Assembly (NCBI GenBank): GCA_022360105.1
Contig: JAKSDL010000183.1
Coordinates: forward strand, 14,361-78,360
Length of the DNA: 64,000 nt
Reading direction: 5' to 3'
Source of the DNA: Pseudomonadota bacterium
GTDB lineage: Bacteria > SAR324 > XYD2-FULL-50-16 > JAHJRI01
Position 1 is the stretch's first letter; each line of letters starts with the position of its first letter. This document shows positions 9,071-16,803 of the stretch, one piece after another. Both the position numbers and the translations under genes were made by a program. Below the pieces are notes generated by a model. That model was given only the letters and a program-made list of their open reading frames with translations. It ran no database searches and was not told the origin of the DNA.

Positions 9071-9309
9071 TTGGTGCCTGAACGAAAAATTGCTGACCCC
9101 TTATCCAGTTTTATGCCAGATGCCTGAATTCAGCTTGAAGATTAACGTGCTGTCAACCGTCAGCGTTCAGCTGAAGATGTAACAATTACAAGTAAAAACC
9201 GGCTGAGAACTGATCGCTGAACGCTGAAAGCACTATACTTCAAAATGCCAAGCTGCTTCCAAAGCTTCTATTGGTATGGGATAAATTGGTTTTCGTTCAG
9301 GCACTAATT
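9069..9309. repeat. 241-bp foldback (MITE-like) element
   Basis: The outer arms at 9069-9088 and 9290-9309 are inverted copies that match at 19 of 20 positions (core GTGCCTGAACGAAAA). A nested, nearly concentric inner pair, CAGCGTTCAGC at 9161-9171 and GCTGAACGCTG at 9216-9226, is perfect over 11 bp. The whole segment is therefore an imperfect palindrome with the same centre. It begins inside the stop codon of the DsrE-like gene and contains no coding capacity. This organisation is what non-autonomous foldback elements show. I see no convincing target-site duplication and no second copy in the window, so mobility is inferred only. Confidence 0.6.
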
Positions 9310-9547
9310 GCCAGTCTGCTATATTTAACTGCTGAATCGTTAGTTTCCTGCTTTGGCGGGTGAACACCTGCCATTTGCCTCTATTCACTTTTTATTGACA
9401 AAAATACCATGATCACAGCATGTTGCAAGGTGATAGTCTTACTTTCCTTTGAACGGTGGAGGTATTTAAATATCTAATAAAAATAAAAAGCCAACTATCC
9501 CACTAATGCCCACACCAACATGAATCAACACATAAATGCATTAAATC

Positions 9548-10432
9548 ATGAATGTCGCAACTATTAAAGAATGGTTCGATCTCAGCAAAATTACTGAATT
9601 TATCTATCTGGATAAATTTTTTGGATCATTGATCATAATCTTTATTCTGTGGATCGTCCGATATTCAATCCTTAAGATCGTTAATCATCAGACAGACAGC
9701 GCAAGTGCTCGTTATTCCTGGAGAAAGGGGACGCGCTATATGTTTGTGTTTCTGTTGATCGTTCTCATTGGTCGCCACTGGTTAAACGGACTTGAACCCA
9801 TTCTGGCGTTTTTAGGTATCATTGCCGTTGGATTGACTATTTCTCTGAAGGAAGTCGTGTCTAATCTGGCAGGAATTGTGGTAATCCTATGGAGAAACGT
9901 TTTTGAAGTGGGAGATCGGATCGAAATTTCGAACTACAAGGGCGATGTTGTAGGATTAGGAGTCATGTATTTTTCAATCCTCGAAATCGGCCAATGGGTC
10001 GATGCAGAACAAAGCACGGGTCGGCTGATCAGAATCCCCAACAGCATGGTCATTTCTCAACCTGTAATCAACTACACAAAAACCTTTCCTTTTATTTGGG
10101 ATGAAATTTCGATCTGCATTACCTTTGACAGCAACTGGAAAAAAGCCAGGGAAGTTTTACAAGCCATTGCCGATGAAAAAGTAGGTGATAAAACGGGGGA
10201 AAAAACCAAAGCTGTGCTGGAAATGTTAAAAGACAACAGAGATGATTTGATACACTTTAAATATCTTAGTCCGAAGATCTACATGAAACCCCAACAGAGT
10301 TCGCCGGTAGGCATCGTGTTGACCCTTCGATATTTATGCAATCCAAAAGAACGAAGGGGAAGAGAAAATGACCTGTGGGAAGCAATCCTGGACCAGTTTC
10401 AAGCTGATCCGGAAATTACCATCTGCCAGTAG
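9548..10432 (+). CDS. MscS-family small-conductance mechanosensitive channel
   Basis: This 294-residue protein has two or three N-terminal membrane helices (about residues 20-130) and then the MscS beta domain. The pore-lining helix is in LGIIAVGLTISLKEVVSNLAGIVVILWRN, read in parts, followed by FEVGDRIEISNYKGDVVGLGVMYFSI, which is the conserved beta-domain segment. The regular IPNSMV and VINYTKTFPFIWDEI blocks follow. The protein lacks the long periplasmic extensions of MscK. Members open under membrane tension to release solutes on osmotic downshock. It stands alone, with the foldback element and about 240 bp of featureless sequence before it. Confidence 0.9.
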   Translation: MNVATIKEWFDLSKITEFIYLDKFFGSLIIIFILWIVRYSILKIVNHQTDSASARYSWRKGTRYMFVFLLIVLIGRHWLNGLEPILAFLGIIAVGLTISLKEVVSNLAGIVVILWRNVFEVGDRIEISNYKGDVVGLGVMYFSILEIGQWVDAEQSTGRLIRIPNSMVISQPVINYTKTFPFIWDEISICITFDSNWKKAREVLQAIADEKVGDKTGEKTKAVLEMLKDNRDDLIHFKYLSPKIYMKPQQSSPVGIVLTLRYLCNPKERRGRENDLWEAILDQFQADPEITICQ

Positions 10433-10551
10433 AATAAAAACGATGGTGACTAAGCGACCCAAGGCCAGATTTTTGCAGCTTTAACCGGATAGAAAGGTCA
10501 GTGTCAATCAATCGCATATCTGATGCCCTAAAAAACAACCAAAAGGAGATT

Positions 10552-11454
10552 ATGAACGTTTTTATTACCGGAGGTCGCGGATTTGTTGGTCAACACCTCA
10601 CAAAATTCTTACTCGATAAAGGCTGTAAGGTCGTGTCTGTCAGTCGTTCAAAAAAGAGCGACGGACCATCACATGATAATTTTCGTTACCTGTCTGCAGA
10701 CACGACAATTCCCGGGGCCTGGCAGGAAGAAGTAAAAAATGTTGATGTGATTGTCAACCTTGCCGGAGTCAATATTTTTAGTTACTGGACACAAAAATAT
10801 AAACAGGCGATTTATGACAGTCGAATTCTTACCACAAAAAATCTGGTGGAAGCCATACCTGAAAATAACAACACAACCTTAATCAGCACTTCAGCCCTGG
10901 GATTTTACGGAGATCGGGGAGATGATATCCTGACTGAACAGGAACCGAACGGCACAGATTTTCTGGCTAAAGTCTGTGCCGATTGGGAAAAAGAAGCCTT
11001 CCAGGCTGAGAAAAAACAAACCAGGGTTGCCATTGCCCGATTTGGTGTGGTGTCTGATAAAAGCGGAGGTGCCATGAAAATGATGTTGCCGGCGTTTAAG
11101 TTTTTTGTTGGAGGTCCTTTGGGCAAAGGTACACAGTTTTTTCCCTGGGTTCACCTGCACGATTTGATTCAGGCAATTTGGCACCTGGTCGAAAATAAGG
11201 AATTAAGCGGGATATTTAATTTCTGTGCTCCCGAACCTATCCGCAACCGCGACATGTCAAAGACTATCGGCAAGCTGCTTCGTCGCCCATCCTTCATGGC
11301 AGTTCCGGGGTTTGCGATTCGAATGGTAATTGGTGAACTCGGCTCCATGGTTTTGTTTAGCCAACGAGGCAAACCCGAAAAACTTTTGAGCTCCGGATTT
11401 ACATTTCAATTCGAGAATTTTGAAGTTGCCTTAAAAGAAATACTCGGCAAGTAG
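10552..11454 (+). CDS. TIGR01777-type SDR/NAD(P)-dependent epimerase (YfcH-like)
   Basis: This is a 300-residue protein counted from the ATG at 10552. The frame is open upstream to a GTG at 10501, but AAGGAG directly before 10552 and the start of the Rossmann fold (MNVFITGGRGFVGQHL, dinucleotide motif GGxGFVG) mark 10552 as the real start. The family signature blocks are visible: VDVIVNLAGVNI, STSALGFYGDRGD and ARFGVVSDKSGGAMKMMLP, the last followed by PLGKGTQFFPWVHLHDL. The C-terminal domain has FNFCAPEPIRNRDMSKTIG. Members belong to the extended SDR family and resemble cell-division-inhibitor SulA/YfcH homologues, but the substrate is not established. It stands alone. Confidence 0.88.
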   Translation: MNVFITGGRGFVGQHLTKFLLDKGCKVVSVSRSKKSDGPSHDNFRYLSADTTIPGAWQEEVKNVDVIVNLAGVNIFSYWTQKYKQAIYDSRILTTKNLVEAIPENNNTTLISTSALGFYGDRGDDILTEQEPNGTDFLAKVCADWEKEAFQAEKKQTRVAIARFGVVSDKSGGAMKMMLPAFKFFVGGPLGKGTQFFPWVHLHDLIQAIWHLVENKELSGIFNFCAPEPIRNRDMSKTIGKLLRRPSFMAVPGFAIRMVIGELGSMVLFSQRGKPEKLLSSGFTFQFENFEVALKEILGK

Positions 11455-11649
11455 AACAGGTTATTAGGTTATGGATCTTCCAGTTTCTGTTTTTCCGTGA
11501 TTTGATTCCCCACAGAATTTTGCCAAAAAGCAACGCAAAGCTATTGACAGGGAGACAAAATCTTCGGAGATTTTTCTATTTATAACGATTTGCTGAACTG
11601 CTTTGGACAGAGCAAGTTATTTCAGAATTGACAAGATTTACGGGAAGCA

Positions 11650-12792
11650 ATGGCGCAAACAGACAAACCATCACTTTTTATTCAATTTGCGGGACAAGGC
11701 GTTAAATACATCGAAGAACTTCGCAGACTGTATCAGTCACAACCGGATATGCAGGATTTTATTCATCAAGCCATAGAAGTTGTAAAAAAAGAAGCTGCTT
11801 CCTATGATGATTCTGAGACAGGCTTTTTTTCGCAGGGTTTAGGTGCCGATGTCTGGATTAAAAATCCCGATAAAACACCCGATGCAGGTTATCTGTCTTC
11901 TTCTCCGCTATCGCACCCTTTCATTTTTTTAAGCCAGATCAGTAACTACCTTTCTATTCTCAAAGAAGGCATCGATCCCAAAATCCTTATCGCCAACACT
12001 CACAGTGTTACCGGTTTTTCCACCGGAGTGGTGGCAGCTATTCTGGCAGCCTTGGATCTGGATTTGGATGAGCTGTGTGAGATGGCTTTAAAGGTGCAAG
12101 CCATGTTTTTCTGGCAGGGTGTGCGTTGTCAACAATCCATGTACCGCTTTGGCTCAGAACCCGTACTTAATCCGGAAAAAATCGATTCCATCAAAGGACC
12201 GCCAAGCTGCATGGCCAGTATCACCCAGCTACCTCTCGATGACTTAAAACTGCTGATTCAGGACTATTCTGAGTATGGTGTAGTACACCCGGCATATGAA
12301 CTTTTTCCCGGCCGCTGGATCGTGGCCGGATTGCCTGAAAATCTGATTGGATTTCGTAATTTTGTTCAATCCCAGCGAAAAGAATGTGCCTGGAAATATG
12401 TGCCTTCAACGATTGCCGCCCATTGTCCTTTCCTCAACTACGCCTTGGAGACTTCTCCCATCGATGCAAAAAACGTGGGATTGGAAATTTCCGGTTCCGA
12501 TTTAAAAGTGCCGGTCTGGGCCAATGATATGGGAAAGGATCTGAGAGAAAGCCAAGACGTTATTCAAGACGTGATGACTGCCTACTTCACCAAACCTGCC
12601 ATGTGGAGTAAACAGATCGACCCCTTGCTCAACGGCAATAAAGTCTCTTACGTATTGGATTTTGGACCCGGACCGGGAGTGGCCAGTCTTACGGAAAACT
12701 ATCTCAGGGAATCCGATATTGTGGTCATCCGCTGCACCGTCCCGCTGGGTCGCAAACGGTTATTCAAAGAAGTTATGCCTTTGATTAGCTAA
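11650..12792 (+). CDS. Stand-alone acyltransferase related to FAS-beta/PKS starter-unit (SAT) domains
   Basis: The 380-residue protein looks like a single acyltransferase domain. It opens with IQFAGQGVKYIEELRRLY, the GQG block of malonyl/acyl transferases. It continues with YLSSSPLSHPFIFLSQISNY, which corresponds to the P.S.PLI..TQ segment of fungal-type SAT domains. The nucleophile elbow is GFSTGVVAA at about residue 123, with Ser as the expected nucleophile, and the partner His is probably in IAAHCPFLNYALE. The end carries KPAMWSKQIDPLL and the DFGPGPG motif typical of FAS beta subunits. It should load an acyl group onto ACP or CoA. It is not fused to ketosynthase or ACP domains and no such genes are adjacent, so its acceptor is unknown. 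A FabD-like role is the alternative. Confidence 0.72.
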   Translation: MAQTDKPSLFIQFAGQGVKYIEELRRLYQSQPDMQDFIHQAIEVVKKEAASYDDSETGFFSQGLGADVWIKNPDKTPDAGYLSSSPLSHPFIFLSQISNYLSILKEGIDPKILIANTHSVTGFSTGVVAAILAALDLDLDELCEMALKVQAMFFWQGVRCQQSMYRFGSEPVLNPEKIDSIKGPPSCMASITQLPLDDLKLLIQDYSEYGVVHPAYELFPGRWIVAGLPENLIGFRNFVQSQRKECAWKYVPSTIAAHCPFLNYALETSPIDAKNVGLEISGSDLKVPVWANDMGKDLRESQDVIQDVMTAYFTKPAMWSKQIDPLLNGNKVSYVLDFGPGPGVASLTENYLRESDIVVIRCTVPLGRKRLFKEVMPLIS

Positions 12793-12865
12793 GGAATGAG
12801 TTTTCAACTCTTATCACGCAAAAGCTTTAGCGGTTTTTACCAGGCAATGAAGACATCAGATTCAT

Positions 12866-13162
12866 TCAAAAATCCAACACTTCATAGGTATTTAATTCAA
12901 ATCGAATTTTCCCTGCTTCCATCAAAGATCCGAATTCCTGATTAAATTCCCCCCAGTCAGGGTTTGACATGCAGGCCTCATGATTTTCTTTGCTTTCCCA
13001 TTTGAAGTAGGTAGCAGTATGGGTGTCATCGTGAGACACATGCATGCGGATTCCGATCAAACCTGGCTGCGCTTTAAACAAATCCATGGATCTTTTGCAC
13101 AAATCCATATACTGGGCCTTAATGTCACTATCGTAAAATGTCTTGGTCATCACAACGAACAT
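12866..13162 (-). CDS. Small ABM-like (antibiotic biosynthesis monooxygenase fold) protein
   Basis: This 98-residue protein is counted from the ATG at 13162, which is preceded by AAAGGAGT at the right spacing; the longer frame to 13198 has no such signal. The sequence MFVVMTKTFYDSDIKAQYMDLCKRS, read in parts, is the first strand and helix of a dimeric alpha/beta barrel. ATYFKWESKENHEACMSNPDWGEF, again in parts, is the usual W.S.E....H....H region of ABM proteins, although the His ladder is altered. Members include small heme- or cofactor-free oxygenases and many uncharacterised proteins. It is transcribed against the acyltransferase gene. Function is unknown beyond the fold. Confidence 0.65.
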   Translation of the reverse strand: MFVVMTKTFYDSDIKAQYMDLCKRSMDLFKAQPGLIGIRMHVSHDDTHTATYFKWESKENHEACMSNPDWGEFNQEFGSLMEAGKIRFELNTYEVLDF

Positions 13163-13444
13163 AGCAAACTCCTTTGACAGCCTGTCAGCACCAGGCAATT
13201 ATTGGCATATTTTGGAAAAATCAGGTCTCTTTCATGAAATTTTAATTCAATACAATTCACTTTTACCGGAAATTTCAAGTGTCCAAAACAGGCAGTTATG
13301 ACAAAACCACCCGATATTCAGGACAAATGATTGATTCACTCTGCAAGTCAACCGGCAGTTGATGTTTAGACCTGCCCTGCCTATACTGGATAAGCTGTTT
13401 CGTTCTATTTCCGGATATTTATTCAACCCAGACTGAAGGACCCA

Positions 13445-13915
13445 ATGCGATACTTACTGATATTTTTGGCAGCCATCCATGTTTTGATTAGCGCCCAAGC
13501 TTTTGAAATAAAAGGAAAGAACTATGGAAAACCCTTGACCTTATCCGAGATCACAAAAATTTCAAACATCATGGCTAAACCAGAGAGTTTTGTCGGCAAA
13601 ACAGTTCTGGTAAAAGGAGTGGTCGTTGATGTCTGTTCCCATCGCGGCTGTTGGATGGATATCGCCAGTGATGCCCCTTTTGAAAAAATACAGATCAAAG
13701 TGGCAGATGGTGACATTGTCTTCCCGCTTGATGCCAAAGGAAAACAGGCCCTGGTTGAAGGAGTTTTGGAAAAGCTTGAGTATTCAAAAGAGCAGATTGT
13801 TAAATGGAGACGTCATCAAGCTGAAATGCATGGTGAGTCTTTTGATCCAAAGTCGATAACCAGCGGAGAAACCTATTATCGAATTCGAGGTTTCGGAGCA
13901 GTGATAGAAGAATAG
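13445..13915 (+). CDS. Secreted DUF4920 protein
   Basis: This 156-residue protein starts with a signal peptide (MRYLLIFLAAIHVLISAQA, probable cleavage after AQA at residue 19), so it is periplasmic. The mature part resembles DUF4920/OB-fold proteins: VGKTVLVKGVVVDVCSHRGCWMDI, in parts, carries two Cys four residues apart (CSHRGC), which could bind metal or form a disulfide. The C-terminal IRGFGAVIEE is a beta strand typical of the family. A PepSY-type membrane protein begins 12 bp downstream, so the two likely act together in the envelope. The biochemical role of DUF4920 is not established. Confidence 0.75.
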   Translation: MRYLLIFLAAIHVLISAQAFEIKGKNYGKPLTLSEITKISNIMAKPESFVGKTVLVKGVVVDVCSHRGCWMDIASDAPFEKIQIKVADGDIVFPLDAKGKQALVEGVLEKLEYSKEQIVKWRRHQAEMHGESFDPKSITSGETYYRIRGFGAVIEE

Positions 13916-13927
13916 GGAGCATTGCAG

Positions 13928-14485
13928 ATGAAATGGAGAAAATGGAATAATATTCTGCACCGTGACATCGGCTACCTGTGTGTTGGATTAACACTTGTCT
14001 ACGTAATATCGGGGATTGCGGTTAATCATATGGGTGACTGGAATCCTTCCTTCAGTGTTGAGACCTCACACAGCACTATTCGGCCCGTTCAGTCTCAATC
14101 TATCCTGCTGCAACCCGAAGAAATCCGTTCTATTCTATCTCAGTTGGGACTGCCCCGCGAATATCGCAACAGTTTTCAACCCGATCCGCAGACACTTCGA
14201 ATCTTTCAACCCGGAAATACCATCACCGTCAATCTAAAAAACGGCCAGGTGGTCCAGGAGAAACTTAAAAAGCGCTTCCTTCTTTACGAGTTCAATGTGC
14301 TGCATTTGAACCGCATCAAAAGCTTATGGACAATAGTGGCGGATATTTACGCTGTGGCCCTGGGGATTGTGGCCATTACAGGACTATTTGTCCTAAGAGG
14401 AAAAAAGGGAATCAAGGGACGGGGCGCCTGGTTAACGGGAGCAGGGATATTAATTCCCCTTGTTTTTATTTTGGTATATTTGTGA
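13928..14485 (+). CDS. PepSY-associated membrane protein
   Basis: This 185-residue protein is counted from the ATG at 13928, with GGGAG 8 bp upstream; an in-frame TTG at 13922 is too close to that site. It has one membrane helix near the N-terminus (IGYLCVGLTLVYVISGIAVN). A soluble PepSY-like segment follows (EEIRSILSQLGLP, then a strand-rich stretch NTITVNLKNGQVV). Two more helices lie near the C-terminus, before and after the basic loop RGKKGIKGRG. The ILHRDIGYL start, with an invariant His before the helix, is typical of PepSY_TM-like proteins found with iron-uptake or DUF4920 genes. It probably works with the upstream secreted DUF4920 protein. Substrate unknown. Confidence 0.75.
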   Translation: MKWRKWNNILHRDIGYLCVGLTLVYVISGIAVNHMGDWNPSFSVETSHSTIRPVQSQSILLQPEEIRSILSQLGLPREYRNSFQPDPQTLRIFQPGNTITVNLKNGQVVQEKLKKRFLLYEFNVLHLNRIKSLWTIVADIYAVALGIVAITGLFVLRGKKGIKGRGAWLTGAGILIPLVFILVYL

Positions 14486-14618
14486 TTTCTGCCTGTAGCT
14501 TACCTGTCTTAAAGAGATCGGATATTGGCAAAAGATTGCTTTCTGAAGCGGAAGGAACTATAATAGAGGCATTATTGTAACGTTAGCTCAAGTTATAACC
14601 GTTTTCCCGGAAAACAGA

Positions 14619-15920
14619 ATGATAAAGAAAAAGATCCTGGTTGTTGAAGATGACCAGCAAAGCTTGAATTTGCTGAACGAGTTTCTTTCAGAAAAGTATG
14701 ACGTTGATTTAGCTGAAAACGGCAATCAGGCGCTGGAAATACTAAAAGATGCAGATGTCGATAACTCTTCTCCCATCCAGGCAATTATTCTGGATTGGAT
14801 GATGCCTGAATTAAGCGGAATTGATTTGTTGAAAGTAATAAAAGCCAATTCCCGCTTTCGGAGCATTCCGGTTATCATGCAAACAGCCAAAACCAATAGT
14901 GCCGATATTGTACAAGGGCTAAAACTGGGAGCTTATCAATACCTTACCAAACCTTATGATGAATCGGTGTTGCTCGCCATGGTGGATTCCGCCGTTGAAG
15001 AATACGAGCGCACTCATGAAGAAAAACATGCTATTCGGGAGTATCAGAAATCAACCAGGCACTTTTTTAAAAAACAACTGCTGGATCTAAAAATCCTGGA
15101 GGTTTTGAACGAGTTTTCACTGGAAAGCTTTGCCCCGACCTGCCAGACTCCCATAGATCTTGTACAGCTCGTGGTGAAAGCACTGAAGACATTCCAATTT
15201 CCCAGTACTTCAGCTAAGGAAGCAGCCCTGGCCGGCGAAAAGGATATTTTACGCTGCAGTATTCTGGTAAAAAATGATGAAGAGGATGAAATTGGATTTT
15301 CCGATCGGGGATATGAAGAAAAGCTTTGCCTGGCAGATAAATACCTGTTGTCTCAAGCCACAGAGCAAAAAACCATCCTTAATAAAGGCAATTTTACCGC
15401 GGTTTCCTCCAAATCAGGATACGTTGGCTTTTTAATTCGAAATTCACCGACTGAGAAGGATGAGAGGGACCGGGCCGTGGACATTATCTCCAATATCATC
15501 GAATACTTTGAAAAACGATTTGAGCATTTCGAAGATCAATTAAAAATCAAAAAGCAAAAAGATGAATTGGAGAAGTCCCATGAACAAACCAAAGACGTTA
15601 TCCAATCGTCTTTGGCAGAGTTTGAAGAAGTGAATGAAAAATACCAGAATGTCAAAGAAATGCAGATGGAGATCTGGGAAAACCTGATTCGCAATATCGA
15701 CGACAGCTCTCCTATCAAAGAGACAGTATATTCCGCGATGAACGAAGCACTGCAATTGTATAGTGAAGATCATCTGACCGATCAACATTTTCTGGAGATA
15801 ATGAAGGAATTAGGAGAAATCTTCGGCAAAAAGCAGGTATCCGATGAAGCATTTGCAGAACAACTGGGAGGCGCTTCTCAAGCGGATGTAGATAGCTTGC
15901 TGGCGTCGCTCGCGAAATAA
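14619..15920 (+). CDS. Response regulator with receiver domain and unrecognised coiled-coil C-terminal half
   Basis: This 433-residue protein has a receiver domain (about residues 1-125) with acidic pair E10/D11/D12, phosphoacceptor D59 in IILDWMMPE, Thr in MQTAKT and Lys in YLTKPYD. The rest is not a known output domain. After a helical linker there is a region at about 170-310 (LVQLVVKALKTFQFP, then LCLADKYLLSQATEQ). A long charged coiled coil at about 305-375 follows, and then a C-terminal helix bundle ending GGASQADVDSLLASLAK. The C-terminal end resembles the short ADVDALLA tails that follow receivers in some chemotaxis-linked regulators, which is a weak hint only. No kinase is adjacent. 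The output is unknown. Confidence 0.75.
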   Translation: MIKKKILVVEDDQQSLNLLNEFLSEKYDVDLAENGNQALEILKDADVDNSSPIQAIILDWMMPELSGIDLLKVIKANSRFRSIPVIMQTAKTNSADIVQGLKLGAYQYLTKPYDESVLLAMVDSAVEEYERTHEEKHAIREYQKSTRHFFKKQLLDLKILEVLNEFSLESFAPTCQTPIDLVQLVVKALKTFQFPSTSAKEAALAGEKDILRCSILVKNDEEDEIGFSDRGYEEKLCLADKYLLSQATEQKTILNKGNFTAVSSKSGYVGFLIRNSPTEKDERDRAVDIISNIIEYFEKRFEHFEDQLKIKKQKDELEKSHEQTKDVIQSSLAEFEEVNEKYQNVKEMQMEIWENLIRNIDDSSPIKETVYSAMNEALQLYSEDHLTDQHFLEIMKELGEIFGKKQVSDEAFAEQLGGASQADVDSLLASLAK

Positions 15921-15973
15921 TCCGCTGAATTCTCCCGGGGTGGTTTGTGGATAAAACCAGCCCATGAAACCGA

Positions 15974-16771
15974 TTAATCATCCTCCAGATCAGCCAACTC
16001 ATTTAATTCGGCTTTTTCGATAAGCAGCCAACCGTCCTCGAATTTGGTTTGCAACTTTTTAAGTGCCATGGATGGATCTCCATCCAGTTGTCCGGTTTCC
16101 AAATTGTATCGCCAGCGATGCCGGCCGCAAGTCAGGTAGTTTTCTTCGATGAATCCTTCCACCAGCAATGCTTCCGCATGGAGACAAACGCCACTGAACA
16201 CGGACAATCCGGAATCCCGTTTAATGACGACTAACTCTTTTTTCCCGATTGTCACGCGCGTTAATTCTTCTTCAACAGCATCAACACGGATTATTGCCAA
16301 AAGATGATCATCCCGAAAACCGATTTTCGTATGGGTGCCATCACACAAAGGTTTCACCCCGGAACCACCGCAGCGACAAATTGTATGCTGTTGAGCTGTC
16401 GGTTGTTTTTCAACGGATTCGATTTCGATACCACCCTGAACAGTGTAAGGTCCGTTCTTCTCAATGATAATACCCGATTCTTTTGGGGGTTCCGAATTCG
16501 CTTTTTCAGTTTCGGAGTGAAGCAATTCATCTGAAGGACTGCTGGTGCCGACTTTTTTAACTTCTTTCACCGACACGGCATAGTCTCCTTCGAAACCTAT
16601 ATCAATATGGGAACCATCACAAAAGGGTTTGTATCTTGACCCACCGCAACGACAAAGTCTTCTTTCCTGTTTCTTCACCAGCAAGGTGCCATCTGAATCA
16701 ACCACCTTGTCAACATCATGAACAATATAAGGTCCGTTCTTTTGATAAGTTATTCTTGGTTTTTTTTCCAC
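15974..16771 (-). CDS. Double CDGSH iron-sulfur domain fused to Rieske ferredoxin domain
   Basis: This is a 265-residue protein with three predicted Fe-S sites. CDGSH site 1 is CRCGGSRYKPFCDGSH at about residues 40-55. CDGSH site 2 is CRCGGSGVKPLCDGTH at about 132-147. Both have the C-X-C-X2-S-X3-P-X-C-D-G-X-H pattern for a [2Fe-2S] cluster with one His ligand. The C-terminal part (about 160-255) is a Rieske domain with CLH and CGRH as the ligand pairs, 15 residues apart, and a following RWRYNLETG. The start codon is GTG. The protein ends short of the response regulator on the other strand and begins 32 bp after the aldehyde dehydrogenase stop, so the two may be co-transcribed. Likely an electron carrier; the partner is not known. 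Confidence 0.85.
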   Translation of the reverse strand: MEKKPRITYQKNGPYIVHDVDKVVDSDGTLLVKKQERRLCRCGGSRYKPFCDGSHIDIGFEGDYAVSVKEVKKVGTSSPSDELLHSETEKANSEPPKESGIIIEKNGPYTVQGGIEIESVEKQPTAQQHTICRCGGSGVKPLCDGTHTKIGFRDDHLLAIIRVDAVEEELTRVTIGKKELVVIKRDSGLSVFSGVCLHAEALLVEGFIEENYLTCGRHRWRYNLETGQLDGDPSMALKKLQTKFEDGWLLIEKAELNELADLEDD

Positions 16772-16803
16772 GTTTTTGCCGGTTACAAGTTTAACAAAAT
16801 TAT

